Shown here piece by piece: positions 42,483 through 51,908 of a DNA stretch of 64,000 bases. This DNA comes from [Pseudomonas] carboxydohydrogena (GTDB taxonomy: Bacteria > Pseudomonadota > Alphaproteobacteria > Rhizobiales > Xanthobacteraceae): the NCBI RefSeq assembly GCF_029030725.1, contig NZ_CP113162.1:1238501-1302500 (forward strand), in the 5' to 3' direction. The notes beneath the pieces were generated by a model. That model was not told the origin of the DNA. It saw only the letters and a list, made by a program, of their open reading frames with translations, and ran no database searches. Positions within the stretch are counted from its first letter, which is position 1; each line of letters begins with the position of its first letter. Position numbers and translations under genes: made by a program.

Positions 42483-43898
42483 TCACTCATCCAGCACCCA
42501 TGTGTCCTTGGTGCCGCCACCCTGGCTCGAATTCACGACCAGCGAACCCTCCTTCAGTGCGACGCGTGTGAGACCGCCAGGCACGACGGTGACGTGGTCT
42601 TTGCCGGTGAGGACGAACGGGCGCAGATCGACATGGCGCGGCGCGAGGCCGCTGTCGGTGCAAGTCGGGCAGGTGGAGAGTGCCAGCGTCGGCTGCGCGA
42701 TGAAATTGTCCGGGTCACGCATGAGTTTCGCGCGGAAATCCTCGATGGCGGATTTTGTCGCAGCGGGACCGATCAGCATGCCGTAGCCGCCGGAGCCATG
42801 GACCTCCTTCACCACGAGGTCATGCAGATTGTCGAGAACGTGGCCGAGATCGTCACGCTCGCGGCAGCGCCATGTCGGTACGTTTTTTAGAATCGGTTCT
42901 TCGCCGAGATAGAATTTCACGATCTGCGGCATGTAGCTGTAGATCGCCTTGTCGTCGGCAATGCCGGTGCCGACCGCGTTCGCCAGCGTGATGTTGCCGG
43001 CCATGTAGGCCGACATCAGGCCCGGCACGCCGAGCGTGGAATCGGGACGGAAGGTAAGGGGATCGAGAAAGTCGTCATCGAGCCGCCGGTAGATCACGTC
43101 GACCCGTTTCGGCCCCTCGGTGGTGCGCATGAAGACCTCATCGTTCTTGACGATAAGGTCGCGGCCTTCGACCAGTTCGACGCCGAGCTTGTCGGCGAGA
43201 AACGAGTGCTCGTAATAAGCCGAATTGTAAACGCCCGGCGTGAGCAGGGCGATGGTTGGTTCCGTCGAGGCGGCATCCGGCGCGACCGAGCCGAGGGCAG
43301 CGAGCAATTCATCCGGATAGCGCTCCACCGGCGCGATGCGATGGCGCGAAAACAGATCCGGAAACAGCCGCATCATGATCTCGCGGTTCTCCAGCATGTA
43401 GGAGACGCCGGAGGGGGTGCGGGCGTTGTCTTCCAGCACGATGAAATCATCGTCGTCGGTGCGGATGACGTCGATGCCTGCAACATGCACATAAATGTCG
43501 TGCGGCACGTCCTGGCCGTTCATCTCCGGACGGAATACCGGATTCTGGAAAATCAGGTCGGGGGGGATGATGCCCGCGCGCAGAATGTCGCGCGCGTGGT
43601 AGATGTCGCTGAGGAACATGTTCAGCGCCTTGACGCGCTGCTTCAGCCCTTTTTCCAGATGTGCCCACTCCTTCGCGGACAGCACGCGGGGGATGACGTC
43701 AAACGGGATCAGCCGCTCGGTGGATTCATTATCGCCGTAGACCGCGAAGGTGATGCCGATCCGGCGAAACAGCAGTTCGGCTTCCTCGCGGCGGTATTGC
43801 AGCGCTTCGGGCGGCGTTTCCTCCAGCCATTGCGCGAGCTTGTCGTAGGCGGGCCGTATGCCTGCCGGGCCATTCATTTCGTCGAACGCAACTGCCAT
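42483..43898 (-). CDS. Circularly permuted type 2 ATP-grasp protein
   Basis: A 471-residue protein beginning MAVAFDEMNGPAGIRPAYDK. Recognisable stretches are GITFAVYGDNESTERLIPFDVIPR, DIYVHVAGIDVIRTDDDDFIVLEDNARTPSGVSYMLENR (nucleotide/metal binding), ANAVGTGIADDKAIYSYMP and VKEVHGSGGYGMLIGP. The family is a COOH-NH2 ligase with permuted ATP-grasp fold. First gene of the Anbu operon; it probably links amino acids or peptides to an unknown acceptor. The ATG at 43898 fits the family start; the frame is open upstream to 44009. Confidence 0.92.
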   Translation of the reverse strand: MAVAFDEMNGPAGIRPAYDKLAQWLEETPPEALQYRREEAELLFRRIGITFAVYGDNESTERLIPFDVIPRVLSAKEWAHLEKGLKQRVKALNMFLSDIYHARDILRAGIIPPDLIFQNPVFRPEMNGQDVPHDIYVHVAGIDVIRTDDDDFIVLEDNARTPSGVSYMLENREIMMRLFPDLFSRHRIAPVERYPDELLAALGSVAPDAASTEPTIALLTPGVYNSAYYEHSFLADKLGVELVEGRDLIVKNDEVFMRTTEGPKRVDVIYRRLDDDFLDPLTFRPDSTLGVPGLMSAYMAGNITLANAVGTGIADDKAIYSYMPQIVKFYLGEEPILKNVPTWRCRERDDLGHVLDNLHDLVVKEVHGSGGYGMLIGPAATKSAIEDFRAKLMRDPDNFIAQPTLALSTCPTCTDSGLAPRHVDLRPFVLTGKDHVTVVPGGLTRVALKEGSLVVNSSQGGGTKDTWVLDE

Positions 43899-44103
43899 GT
43901 AACCGGTATCTCTTTCGCGGTGGCAAAGAGGACTGGATGACGTAAAGTCATGGTAGCAAGCATCGGGCCAGCCGGTTATGCATGGATTATGGGCGCTCGG
44001 ATGCCGCATTGCCCGTGAGGCAGGCGCCGGTCTGCTGAACTTTGCGGCAGAGTGACGCCGAAAAGGCAGTCGCGTTTAGCGGCGTCGTTGAGGAAGATGC
44101 GAG

Positions 44104-44850
44104 ATGACCGAGATCGTCACGGCTGGCATTCTGGTGATCGGAGATGAAATTCTCTCCGGGCGGACCAAGGACAAGAACATCGGCTTTATCGCCGAATATC
44201 TCACCAATCTTGGTATCGACCTGAAAGAGGTCCGCGTGGTCGCCGACGACGAGGACGACATCGTCGCGGCGCTGAACGCGCTGCGCCAGCGGTACGATTA
44301 TGTGTTCACGACCGGCGGCATCGGTCCGACGCATGACGACATTACCGCCGACAGCGTGGCGAAAGCGTTCGATGTCGGCATCGATCATCATCCCGGCGTG
44401 GTGGCGCGGTTCAAGGAGCGCTTCGGTGATACGCTGAACGAAGCGCGGCTGCGGATGGCGCGGATTCCAGACGGGGCGGAACTGATCGAAAGCGCGACGA
44501 TCCTCGCGCCGGGATTCAAGATCGGCAATGTCGTCGTCATGGCGGGCGTGCCCTCGATCATGCAGGCGATGATGGATATCGTCGCGCCGAAACTGCGGGT
44601 CGGCCGTCGCATGCTGTCGGATTCGGTCCGAGCCGACGCCAAGGAGGGCGATATCGGCTCGCCGTTGCGCGAGATCGCGGCCGCTCATCCCGACACCAGC
44701 ATCGGCAGCTATCCCTACATCAGCGATGACGGAAAGCCGAACACCAATGTCGTGGTGCGCGCGCGCGATCAGGCCAAGCTCGATGCGGCGATGGCGGATG
44801 TGAAGGCGATGCTGGCGGCGCTGAATGGCGCGCGGAATCCGGGACAGTGA
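44104..44850 (+). CDS. Molybdopterin-binding protein, CinA N-terminal type
   Basis: A 248-residue protein starting EIVTAGILVIGDEILSGRTKDKN, with TTGGIGPTHDDITADSVAKAF and MAGVPSIMQAMMDIV, the MoCF/CinA N-terminal (competence-damage) fold. The C-terminal nicotinamide amidase domain of full CinA is missing, as in many alphaproteobacteria that encode it separately. Proteins of this type may act as ADP-ribose or NMN-related pyrophosphatases. Divergent from the ATP-grasp operon. Confidence 0.85.
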   Translation: MTEIVTAGILVIGDEILSGRTKDKNIGFIAEYLTNLGIDLKEVRVVADDEDDIVAALNALRQRYDYVFTTGGIGPTHDDITADSVAKAFDVGIDHHPGVVARFKERFGDTLNEARLRMARIPDGAELIESATILAPGFKIGNVVVMAGVPSIMQAMMDIVAPKLRVGRRMLSDSVRADAKEGDIGSPLREIAAAHPDTSIGSYPYISDDGKPNTNVVVRARDQAKLDAAMADVKAMLAALNGARNPGQ

Positions 44851-44874
44851 CGAGGGCGAGGCCGTATATTCCCT

Positions 44875-44957
44875 CGTCATTGCGAGGAGCGCTTGCGACG
44901 AAGCAATCCAGCTCTTTCAAATAATGACTGGATTGCTTCGCTGCGCTCGCAATGACG
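44875..44957. repeat. Palindromic intergenic repeat (GCAATCCA type), copy 1
   Basis: CGTCATTGCGAGGAGCGCTT opens and GCGCTCGCAATGACG closes an 83-base hairpin with AAGCAATCCAG/TGGATTGCTTC inside. Copy 2, in opposite orientation, is at 55499. Confidence 0.85.
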
Positions 44958-44982
44958 GAAAATTTTACTTTGGAGTCGCGCG

Positions 44983-45486
44983 ATGAATGACGAAGCCGCC
45001 CGCAAACCGTTTCCCGTGTCATGGGATCAGTTTCACCGCGACGCCCGCGCGCTGGCGTGGCGCCTGAATGGTGCTGGCCCGTTTCAGGCGCTGGTGGCGG
45101 TGACGCGCGGCGGCCTTGTGCCGGCGGCGATCGTGGCGCGCGAGATCGGCATGCGGGTGATCGATACGCTGTGCGTGGCGAGCTACGACCACACCACGCA
45201 GGGCGAGATGCAAATCTTGAAGGGGCTGTCGGACGCGGTGGTGAAGCTCGGCGGCGAGGGCGGCAAGGGCCTGCTGATCGTCGATGATCTGGTCGATACC
45301 GGGAAGACCGCGCGCGTCGTTCGCCAGATTGCGCCGAAGGCGCATATCGCCGCCGTTTACGCCAAGCCGATGGGAAAACCGCTGGTCGATACCTTCATCA
45401 CCGAAGTGTCGCAGGACACCTGGATTTTCTTTCCCTGGGACACCGGGCTGTCGTTTCAGCCGCCGATCCGCGACGGCGCGGCGTGA
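44983..45486 (+). CDS. gpt: Xanthine-guanine phosphoribosyltransferase
   Basis: A 167-residue purine salvage enzyme: [59 protein letters not shown] (PRPP-binding motif) and [17 protein letters not shown]. These are Gpt features (FFPWD for base recognition). It converts xanthine and guanine to their nucleotides at the membrane. Monocistronic after the repeat; convergent with the GT-C gene. Confidence 0.93.
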   Translation: MNDEAARKPFPVSWDQFHRDARALAWRLNGAGPFQALVAVTRGGLVPAAIVAREIGMRVIDTLCVASYDHTTQGEMQILKGLSDAVVKLGGEGGKGLLIVDDLVDTGKTARVVRQIAPKAHIAAVYAKPMGKPLVDTFITEVSQDTWIFFPWDTGLSFQPPIRDGAA

Positions 45487-45503
45487 GCGGCAGGTTTAAC
45501 GTT

Positions 45504-47573
45504 TCAATCCGTAAACGCCTTGACCTCGTTCAACCCGCCACCCTCGTCATGCCATGAAATGATGCGGATCGTCATCCCGTCAGCCTCCTTATGGAGATCG
45601 GGAAATGTCACGTAGGTCCATTTCGGGTATTGGTTCACGGTGAGAGTCCGGGTTGCGAGGATGTCGCTCCCGTTTCGAATCGACACCAACACACGGTCGG
45701 CCGCGGCATTGTGTGGCGGGCTGTTTTTTGTGTTGAGGATACCCACCCGCCTGAGTGGGGATGGCTTTGCGAAAGCGACGTCCAGTTCGCCGCCCTGATT
45801 TTTGGGAAGCAGCCAGGAATTCCGGCAACCTTCGAAGACGGCGTTGTCATCCACGGCGGCGGGCGGAAAGCCCGGACGGGATGGGCCATCCATTCTGTCG
45901 AAAATCACGCGGGATTTATCAAACTCCTTCAGCCGTGACTTTCTCACGAAAAAAGCCGGGCATGTCTTGTCCGGGGCCGTACTGATGTTTTGAAATTCCG
46001 ACTGCAATTTCGCCGCGAGTTCCGGAAAAGATTGAACGCCTTCCGACGACGGATCGTTAAACCCGAAATAGCGTGGACCCACGAAATCGATCAGGAAAGT
46101 TGCCGGCGATTTGTCGAAGTCCTGGATAAATCGTTGTCTGAAATAGGGTCGCAATGGGAGGTCGTAGATCTGGACTTCATTCGTCATGTCGCGCGTGGCG
46201 GGGCGGATGTTCGTGTCCAGATAGCACTTTGGATTCCAGCCCCAGCACACGATGGAATCGTCCGGAGTTGCGGAAAGCCAGGACAAAATTTCGGGCGAAT
46301 GCAGCAGGTCCGGGGAAACATTCTGGGAGCCGTGAATAATTGCCTGGCGCTGATAGAAATATTGGTTCCTGATCGTGGTCGACATCGAGATGATCGACAC
46401 CAGAACAAGGAGCGGTGACAGGCTCCATAGCGGTCGCGGCCGCCGTGCAAGGGGCAAAAGAATAGCAACCGCTACGATCATGAGCACAACGATCGACGGA
46501 ATCATGAATTGCAAATAGTGAGGGAAGGTCCTCGCGGGCGTAACCACGGTGATGATTGCCACGGGCACGCTCAGGCCGGCGAGGACCACCAGAAATAGCG
46601 TCAGCCGTAGCGGCGTTCGCGCGTCCTTGTATCTTGCGATGACGAAAATCGCGCAGGCGGCAAGCGTGATGCCGACGATCAGATAAGCGCGATGAAGGGG
46701 ACCTATGATGCGCAGGAGCTTAATGGCAGAAAAATTCGCATCGACGATCAGCGAGCGATGATATTGCTCGATCAACGCGCTTTTGATGAAGTCATCAAAA
46801 TTGCCCGCGAGACAGACGGGCACAAGTAAAATCGCGGCAGTGGATACGCCGCCGGCGATGACGATGGCCAGTCTTTTGCAGTTGGTTCTCGTGTCGCTGC
46901 GTTCGAGCAGGCAGGCGGCGGCGATGGCGAGACAAAGCAGGCCTGTCCAGACGGCGCCCTGAAGTTTCGCGAAAGGGATGGCGCCGGTCATGATCGCGGC
47001 GAACCACAGACTTGTCAGGCGCCGATCCTGCATGAATTGCGGGACGAAATAGAGCGTGCCGCAGATCAGGAAGACAGGAAGATGCTCGCTCGAGAATTGC
47101 GTAAAATCCGGGTGCTGAACAATAATGTAAAAAAGAGCGGCTGGCGCGACCGCGGCGATCGAAGGCGCTGGCGGCAACAGGAGTCTCGCCAGGCGATATA
47201 GAAAATATATCGTCCCCACGGAAAGCATGATCGCGGTCACGCGGCCGGAAAAAAGCGTGGCATCGCCCCCGAAAATATAAGGCCATGTCAGGACCATCGA
47301 ATTCAGGGGGCCGGAAGTCGTGGGGTCCACGATCCCCCATGTGGTCCACCCGTAAGTCGTCCTCATCGCGCCGGCGGCGAACAGCGCCTCGTCCGGATTG
47401 AGAAGATTGGGGGAGACTACGATTGGGAATCGGGCTGCGAGGATCGCGATCGACGTTGACGCCAGAAAGCAGATGCCGATTTTCTTCTCGTGTCCCGATG
47501 CTCCATGAAAGCATGTGAGCGCCAATAGTGACGCGGAGTAGAGAGCGACAATGATAAAATAAAAATCGTTCAA
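45504..47573 (-). CDS. GT-C type membrane glycosyltransferase-like protein with C-terminal sugar-binding-like domain
   Basis: A 689-residue protein with about 11-12 hydrophobic segments in the first 400 residues. NPDEALFAAGAMRTTYG near residue 58 gives the acidic motif of GT-C enzymes (ArnT/PMT type) in the first periplasmic loop. A soluble periplasmic part follows; residues 600-689 (ELDVAFAKPSPLRRVGILNTKN, SIRNGSDILATRTLTVNQYPKWTYVTF) look like an F5/8-type-C/discoidin-like beta-sandwich. It probably moves a sugar from a polyprenyl donor. Acceptor unknown. It stands alone without polysaccharide genes. Confidence 0.65.
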   Translation of the reverse strand: MNDFYFIIVALYSASLLALTCFHGASGHEKKIGICFLASTSIAILAARFPIVVSPNLLNPDEALFAAGAMRTTYGWTTWGIVDPTTSGPLNSMVLTWPYIFGGDATLFSGRVTAIMLSVGTIYFLYRLARLLLPPAPSIAAVAPAALFYIIVQHPDFTQFSSEHLPVFLICGTLYFVPQFMQDRRLTSLWFAAIMTGAIPFAKLQGAVWTGLLCLAIAAACLLERSDTRTNCKRLAIVIAGGVSTAAILLVPVCLAGNFDDFIKSALIEQYHRSLIVDANFSAIKLLRIIGPLHRAYLIVGITLAACAIFVIARYKDARTPLRLTLFLVVLAGLSVPVAIITVVTPARTFPHYLQFMIPSIVVLMIVAVAILLPLARRPRPLWSLSPLLVLVSIISMSTTIRNQYFYQRQAIIHGSQNVSPDLLHSPEILSWLSATPDDSIVCWGWNPKCYLDTNIRPATRDMTNEVQIYDLPLRPYFRQRFIQDFDKSPATFLIDFVGPRYFGFNDPSSEGVQSFPELAAKLQSEFQNISTAPDKTCPAFFVRKSRLKEFDKSRVIFDRMDGPSRPGFPPAAVDDNAVFEGCRNSWLLPKNQGGELDVAFAKPSPLRRVGILNTKNSPPHNAAADRVLVSIRNGSDILATRTLTVNQYPKWTYVTFPDLHKEADGMTIRIISWHDEGGGLNEVKAFTD

Positions 47574-47932
47574 GAAAATGCCTTGGCCGCTGCGCGGTAT
47601 ATTTCGACAAGGGATACCAGTCCGCCATTGGTCTGGCGAGGCGTCAATCGGCCTCTTTTGTCCCGATCAGGGCTTCTCCCTCGATGGCGAGCGCGGTGTT
47701 TGTCGCCCGGTCACGGTGATATTGCCCGCGATCTTGCGGCGGCCGCCCTGCCGGGGATAGCTCAGGCCGGATTGATCCCGTCCATGCAGTTCATGGGAGG
47801 GCCGGTTTGCAGCCCGGAATCCGGCATTGAACACCGCACCGGGGCGTCCGGCGGATACAAATTGCAAAACACGAGGGATGTTTTGCCGGGAGGCCGTTGA
47901 TTTTCATATCTAAGTATTTGAAAAGAAAGCGT
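47574..47932. other. Stretch without a recognised gene
   Basis: Open frames of 60-105 codons exist on both strands, but none has a ribosome site or a product I recognise. It may hold decayed coding sequence. Upstream signals of the GT-C gene (minus) and tRNA-Leu (plus) should be here; I see no clear boxes. Confidence 0.4.
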
Positions 47933-48019
47933 GCGGTCGTGGCGGAACTGGTAGACGCAAGGGACTTAAAATCCCTCGATGGCAACGTCGTGCGGGTTCG
48001 ATTCCCGCCGACCGCACCA
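47933..48019 (+). tRNA. tRNA-Leu(TAA)
   Basis: Acceptor GCGGTCG pairs with CGACCGC; the anticodon loop CTTAAAA gives anticodon TAA between stems GGGA/TCCC. A long variable arm (GATGGCAACGTC) marks a class II tRNA, the T-arm GCGGGTTCGATTCCCGC is canonical and CCA is encoded at 48017-48019. The repeated T-arm and acceptor leave no doubt. Confidence 0.95.
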
Positions 48020-48060
48020 GTTTTTTCAAGCCCCGCTGCCGGAGCGCGCGGCGTCCGTTG

Positions 48061-49095
48061 CTAGCCCATGGGCAGATGCAGATCGGCGACCAATCCTTCC
48101 GCGCGCCACGTGCGATTGATCGCTCCACCCGAGGAGCGCACGATACGATCCACCATTTCGCTGCCGAATCCGCGTGGCTCGGGTGAAGACGAAATGAGCG
48201 GGCCGCCGATTTCGATCCAGGTCAGATTGAGTGTTTTTCCCTCCATGCTCCACTGGATCGTGACGCTGCCGTGGTCCGTGCTCAAGGAGCCGTACTTGAC
48301 CGAGTTTGTCGCCAGTTCATGCAGCAGGAGCGCGAACGTGGTTATGGAGTTGCGGGGGACCGATACCGAACCGCCGACCGCCGTGCATCGGTCGCCATAA
48401 GGCTGCATCACCGCCTGAACGACCGCTGCGAGATCGATGGTCGCCGCGTCGGGGTTTCCCTTAATTCCCTGCGCAAAGACCGCATCGGAGGCGCGGGCCA
48501 GCGCGCCGAGTTTATCCCGGAGGATTTTAGTGATTGAAACGGAGCTGTCGGGCGCCGCCGCCTCGCGCTCCGAAATGCCGATCAGGCCCGATACGACCGA
48601 AAACAGGTTCTTGATGCGATGATGCATCTCGGCGGAAAGGAGTTTTTCGCGCTCGATTGCTTCTTCAAGCTGGTTCTCAAGCTGGGTTTTCGAAGTGATG
48701 TCGCGCGACACGCAAAGGATCGACAAAACCTGTCCGGAACCGTCAATGAGGGGAGTAAGCAAATTATCCCAATATCGGATTCCCGTTGGCGAAATGCTCT
48801 TGCCGGGGAAGCGGGCGTTTTCCCCGTCGGCGGCCTTTTGCAGAGCTTCCCGGCCCAGTGGATGAACCTCCGGGGGAAGCAATGGAAGCCAGGGCATGCC
48901 GAAACCGGAATCCTGCGGAACGCCCAGCGCCTCGCATCCGGCTCTATTCATCGTTAAAACGTGACCATCGGGCGACACGATCTTGATGCAGTCGGGCGTT
49001 GCATCCAGCATGGCTTTTTGCAGGTCCGACAAAGGCGATTCAGTTTTGGCATTTGGAAAAATCAAGCGCGTGTAAATTCCTGAAGCGACTTCCAT
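48061..49095 (-). CDS. PAS-containing sensor histidine kinase, HWE/HisKA_2 type
   Basis: A 344-residue cytoplasmic kinase. Residues 25-140 are a PAS domain (ATPDCIKIVSPDGHVLTMNRAGCEALG, GIRYWDNLLTPLIDGSGQVLSILCVSRDIT). The phospho-acceptor region is LLSAEMHHRIKNLFSVVSGLIG and the ATPase domain begins LLLHELATNSVKYGSLS, with GFGSEMVDRIV near the end, as in HWE/HisKA_2 kinases of general-stress and light pathways. No membrane segment. GAGGA lies five bases before ATG 49095. No response regulator is next to it. Confidence 0.88.
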   Translation of the reverse strand: MEVASGIYTRLIFPNAKTESPLSDLQKAMLDATPDCIKIVSPDGHVLTMNRAGCEALGVPQDSGFGMPWLPLLPPEVHPLGREALQKAADGENARFPGKSISPTGIRYWDNLLTPLIDGSGQVLSILCVSRDITSKTQLENQLEEAIEREKLLSAEMHHRIKNLFSVVSGLIGISEREAAAPDSSVSITKILRDKLGALARASDAVFAQGIKGNPDAATIDLAAVVQAVMQPYGDRCTAVGGSVSVPRNSITTFALLLHELATNSVKYGSLSTDHGSVTIQWSMEGKTLNLTWIEIGGPLISSSPEPRGFGSEMVDRIVRSSGGAINRTWRAEGLVADLHLPMG

Positions 49096-49375
49096 GTCAG
49101 TCCTCTGTTCCCATAATAAGGGCTGGCGTAAAAGCAGATACACTTTATTTGTTCCATCGCATGCCATGCGGCGGAACAAATGAATCCTAAGTCAAATATA
49201 CTTCAGGCACACTGAAGCTACGATGAATACGATGTTTCCCAAACGACAGGTGCAACCTGTGATGCAAGGCACTTAAAAAGATGGGCGTTGGCGGTCGTCA
49301 GCCATCGAAGCCCGCAAGCTGATGATCCCGGCCGCGCCGTCCATACGGATATCCACTCTCCAGATCCAACATCAT

Positions 49376-49963
49376 ATGACCTCTCAATCCCCGCCTGATC
49401 TGATCGGCTCCCATGTTCGCTTGCGCGTGATGCGCGACGACGATGCGCCCGCTCTGGTGCGCGCGGCGGCCGACGGCGAGTTGTGGACTCTCAAGGTGAC
49501 CGCCGTGCCCTCGGAAGCGACGGTCGCCGCCTACATGAAGACGGCACTCGATGGCGCGAAGGCCGGTACCGTCATTCCTTACGTGATCGAGACCATCGCC
49601 ACCGGTGAGCCGATCGGCTCGACCCGGTTCTGGAGGCTCGACCGCGCCAACCGGACGGTGGAGATCGGTCACACCTGGATCTCGGCCTCATACCAGCGCA
49701 CGGCGGTCAACACCGAAATGAAGCTGCTGATGCTGACCCATGCGTTCGAGACGCTGAGCTGCGTCCGGGTGCAGTTCCAGACCGATGAGTTGAACGCGAA
49801 GTCCCGCGCGGCGATCGCGCGGCTCGGCGCGAAGGAGGAGGGCATCCTGCGCAACGAGCGGATCATGCCGGACGGGCGCATTCGCAACACCGTGATGTTC
49901 TCGATTCTCGATTCCGAATGGCCGGATGTGAAAAGCAAACTCTCCGCCCGGCTGGCGGGGTGA
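49376..49963 (+). CDS. GNAT family N-acetyltransferase (RimJ/RimL type)
   Basis: A 195-residue acetyltransferase: LIGSHVRLRVMRDDDAPALV at the start, then IGSTRFWRLDRANRTVEIGHTWI, AVNTEMKLLMLTHAFETL (acetyl-CoA region) and RVQFQTDELNAKSRAAIARLGAKEEGILRNE, features of RimJ/RimL-like enzymes that acetylate N-termini or small molecules. The frame is open 18 codons further upstream. Single gene. Confidence 0.85.
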   Translation: MTSQSPPDLIGSHVRLRVMRDDDAPALVRAAADGELWTLKVTAVPSEATVAAYMKTALDGAKAGTVIPYVIETIATGEPIGSTRFWRLDRANRTVEIGHTWISASYQRTAVNTEMKLLMLTHAFETLSCVRVQFQTDELNAKSRAAIARLGAKEEGILRNERIMPDGRIRNTVMFSILDSEWPDVKSKLSARLAG

Positions 49964-50098
49964 GGCCGCATCGTCTGGAGACTTGTTTCGTAAACTGTCA
50001 TTGCCGGGTCGAGTTCGCGCATGACGATCATTGCTTCCATTTGACGTAGCCAGGCTTTAGGTTGCGCCAACTCAAGATGTCCGGGAATGACTGAACGC

Positions 50099-50470
50099 AT
50101 GCCTCGCCGCACCCAACTCTATCTTGCCGCCGCTTTTCTGTTCGGCTCATGCGGCCTCGCCCAGGCGGCGAGCTTCTTCGTCGATCCCTCTCACTACGCG
50201 CTCTACAACTGCGATCAGTTGAACACCGCGCATAAGCAGGTCGGCGCGCGTGTCGCGGAACTGAAGGGTCTGATGGCGAAGGCGGAGACAGGCTTTGCCG
50301 GCGCGCTGATGTCGGGCCTTGCGTATCAGAGCGAGTATGTGACGGCGCGCGGCGAACTCGAACAGATCGACGAGAACCGGCAGAAGCTGAATTGCGGTCC
50401 GCTGCCGGTCGAAAAGCCGGCGCAGCCGGTTGCGCCCGAGGCGAAGCAAAAGCATCGCAAAAGGCATTAA
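50099..50470 (+). CDS. Exported protein of unknown function
   Basis: A 123-residue protein with a signal peptide (LYLAAAFLFGSCGLAQAAS). The mature part begins FFVDPSHYALYNCDQLNTAHKQVGARVAELKGLMAKAE and ends in a Lys/His/Arg-rich tail; one Cys pair is separated by about 65 residues. A helical, coiled-coil-like middle is likely. An in-frame ATG four codons upstream (50087) is possible. Convergent with the monooxygenase gene by four bases. I know it only as a conserved rhizobial hypothetical type. Confidence 0.65.
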   Translation: MPRRTQLYLAAAFLFGSCGLAQAASFFVDPSHYALYNCDQLNTAHKQVGARVAELKGLMAKAETGFAGALMSGLAYQSEYVTARGELEQIDENRQKLNCGPLPVEKPAQPVAPEAKQKHRKRH

Positions 50471-50474
50471 GCGC

Positions 50475-51656
50475 CTAAACGCGCCAGCCGTAGAGCCAAT
50501 CCTGCCGCGCCAGCAGACGCGCGCCGCCGAGCAATTGCATGGTGCGGTCGCGCGCGATTCGTGACGCGCCCTTGAGGTGGTAGATCTGCCCGTTACGGCG
50601 TGACGTGCGTTGCACCCGCGCGATGCGTCCGCGCCGCAGGCTTTCATAATTGCGGAATGCGGCGGGCAGATCGTCAGGCTGCTCTTTGATGCAGCTTGCG
50701 AGCACGGCCGCGTCCTCGATCGCCATCGCAGCTCCTTGTGCCGCGAACGGCAGCATCGCATGCGACGCGTCCCCGAGCATGACGATATGATCTTTCGCGA
50801 ACGCGCCGCCGGGCACTTCAAACAGCGCCCATTTGCGCCAGTGCGTGACGGCTTCGATCATCGCGCGCGCGCCGCCGTGCCATGCCGCGAAATGCCGGGC
50901 GATCTCCGCGGGGTCGCCGATCTCGTTCCAGCCGGGCCTGCGCCATTGGTCGTGGACGATGGCGACGAGATTGACGTGACCCGCGCCCGCCATCGGGTAG
51001 GCGACGAGATGCGCGTCGGAGCCCATCCGCAGTTGCACGCGGCGATGATCGAATCCATCCGGCACGCGCGTGGCGTCGATCATGCCCCGCCATGCGATCC
51101 GGCCGCTGAATTGCGCCCGGACCTCGGGGAAAACCTGCCGCCGCACGGCGGACCACGCACCATCGGCACCGATCAGGGCCTGCGCTTGATCCTGCCGCCG
51201 CGACATGCTGCGGCGTTGCGTGACGGTGACGCCGGTTTTGTCGCTCGAGACGTCATCGAACTGCCAGCCGAGCCGCAATTCGATGCCCGGCGTATCCAGA
51301 ACCTTTGCCAGCAGCGCGGCTTGCAGGTCGGGACGATGCAGGAGCCAGTAGGGCGCGCCATGACGCGCGCGAATTTTTTCGCCGAGTGGAATGCGGACGG
51401 TTTCCCGGCCGCTTCGCGCATTGACGATGCTGATGGCGTCCGGCGTGACCGCTGCCGCCGACAATCGTTGTTCGAGGCCGAGATCGATCAGGATGCGGCT
51501 GGCGTTCGGCGACAGTTGAAGACCGGCGCCGGTTTCCGTGAGGTGTGCCTCGCGCTCGAACAGGATGATGCGGTAGCCGATGCGGTTGAGCGCCAGCGCC
51601 GCCGTCAGGCCTCCGATTCCGGCACCCGCGATGGCAAGCGTGCGCGCCGGCGCCAC
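50475..51656 (-). CDS. FAD-dependent monooxygenase (salicylate-hydroxylase type)
   Basis: A 393-residue group A flavoprotein. GAGIGGLTAALALNRIG (residues 11-27) binds FAD, LIGADGAWSAVRRQVF is the DG motif and VMLGDASHAMLPFAAQGAAMAIEDA is the GD motif, all in the right order. It hydroxylates an aromatic or quinone-like ring with NAD(P)H. The zinc-finger gene ends six bases before its start, so both are probably one transcript. Start at 51656 (GTG) fits the family. Confidence 0.88.
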   Translation of the reverse strand: MAPARTLAIAGAGIGGLTAALALNRIGYRIILFEREAHLTETGAGLQLSPNASRILIDLGLEQRLSAAAVTPDAISIVNARSGRETVRIPLGEKIRARHGAPYWLLHRPDLQAALLAKVLDTPGIELRLGWQFDDVSSDKTGVTVTQRRSMSRRQDQAQALIGADGAWSAVRRQVFPEVRAQFSGRIAWRGMIDATRVPDGFDHRRVQLRMGSDAHLVAYPMAGAGHVNLVAIVHDQWRRPGWNEIGDPAEIARHFAAWHGGARAMIEAVTHWRKWALFEVPGGAFAKDHIVMLGDASHAMLPFAAQGAAMAIEDAAVLASCIKEQPDDLPAAFRNYESLRRGRIARVQRTSRRNGQIYHLKGASRIARDRTMQLLGGARLLARQDWLYGWRV

Positions 51657-51662
51657 GGCAGA

Positions 51663-51908
51663 TCAGACGACCTTGTCTTCCACCACGCACTGGGGCGGCC
51701 GCGCCGCGCCGGGCGCGAGATCGCCCGCGAAGCGGTACAGCGTCGAGCAGTACGGGCAGATGATCTCGTCATCATTGCCGAGATCGAGGAAGACATGCGG
51801 ATGATCGAATGGCGGGTTGGCGCCAATGCACATGAATTCCCGCGAGCCGATCTCGATGACGCTCACACCTTGGCCATTGTGGAAGTGTGGAACGATATGG
51901 TCGGCCAT
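51663..51908 (-). CDS. CHCC-type zinc-finger domain protein
   Basis: An 81-residue protein with the zf-CHCC pattern: FMCIGANPPFDHPHVFLDLGNDDEIICPYCSTLYRF. The Cys, His and two Cys bind zinc, as in the mitochondrial complex I subunit NDUFS6. It is usually a stand-alone small protein in alphaproteobacteria and may belong to complex I. First gene of a two-gene unit with the monooxygenase. Confidence 0.88.
   Translation of the reverse strand: MADHIVPHFHNGQGVSVIEIGSREFMCIGANPPFDHPHVFLDLGNDDEIICPYCSTLYRFAGDLAPGAARPPQCVVEDKVV

Noticed and set aside
47583-47900. 105-codon frame before tRNA-Leu
   Set aside because: No ribosome site, no recognised motif; treated as non-coding or decayed.
47933-48060. 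tRNA-Leu as an integration site
   Set aside because: No duplicated tRNA end or integrase nearby.
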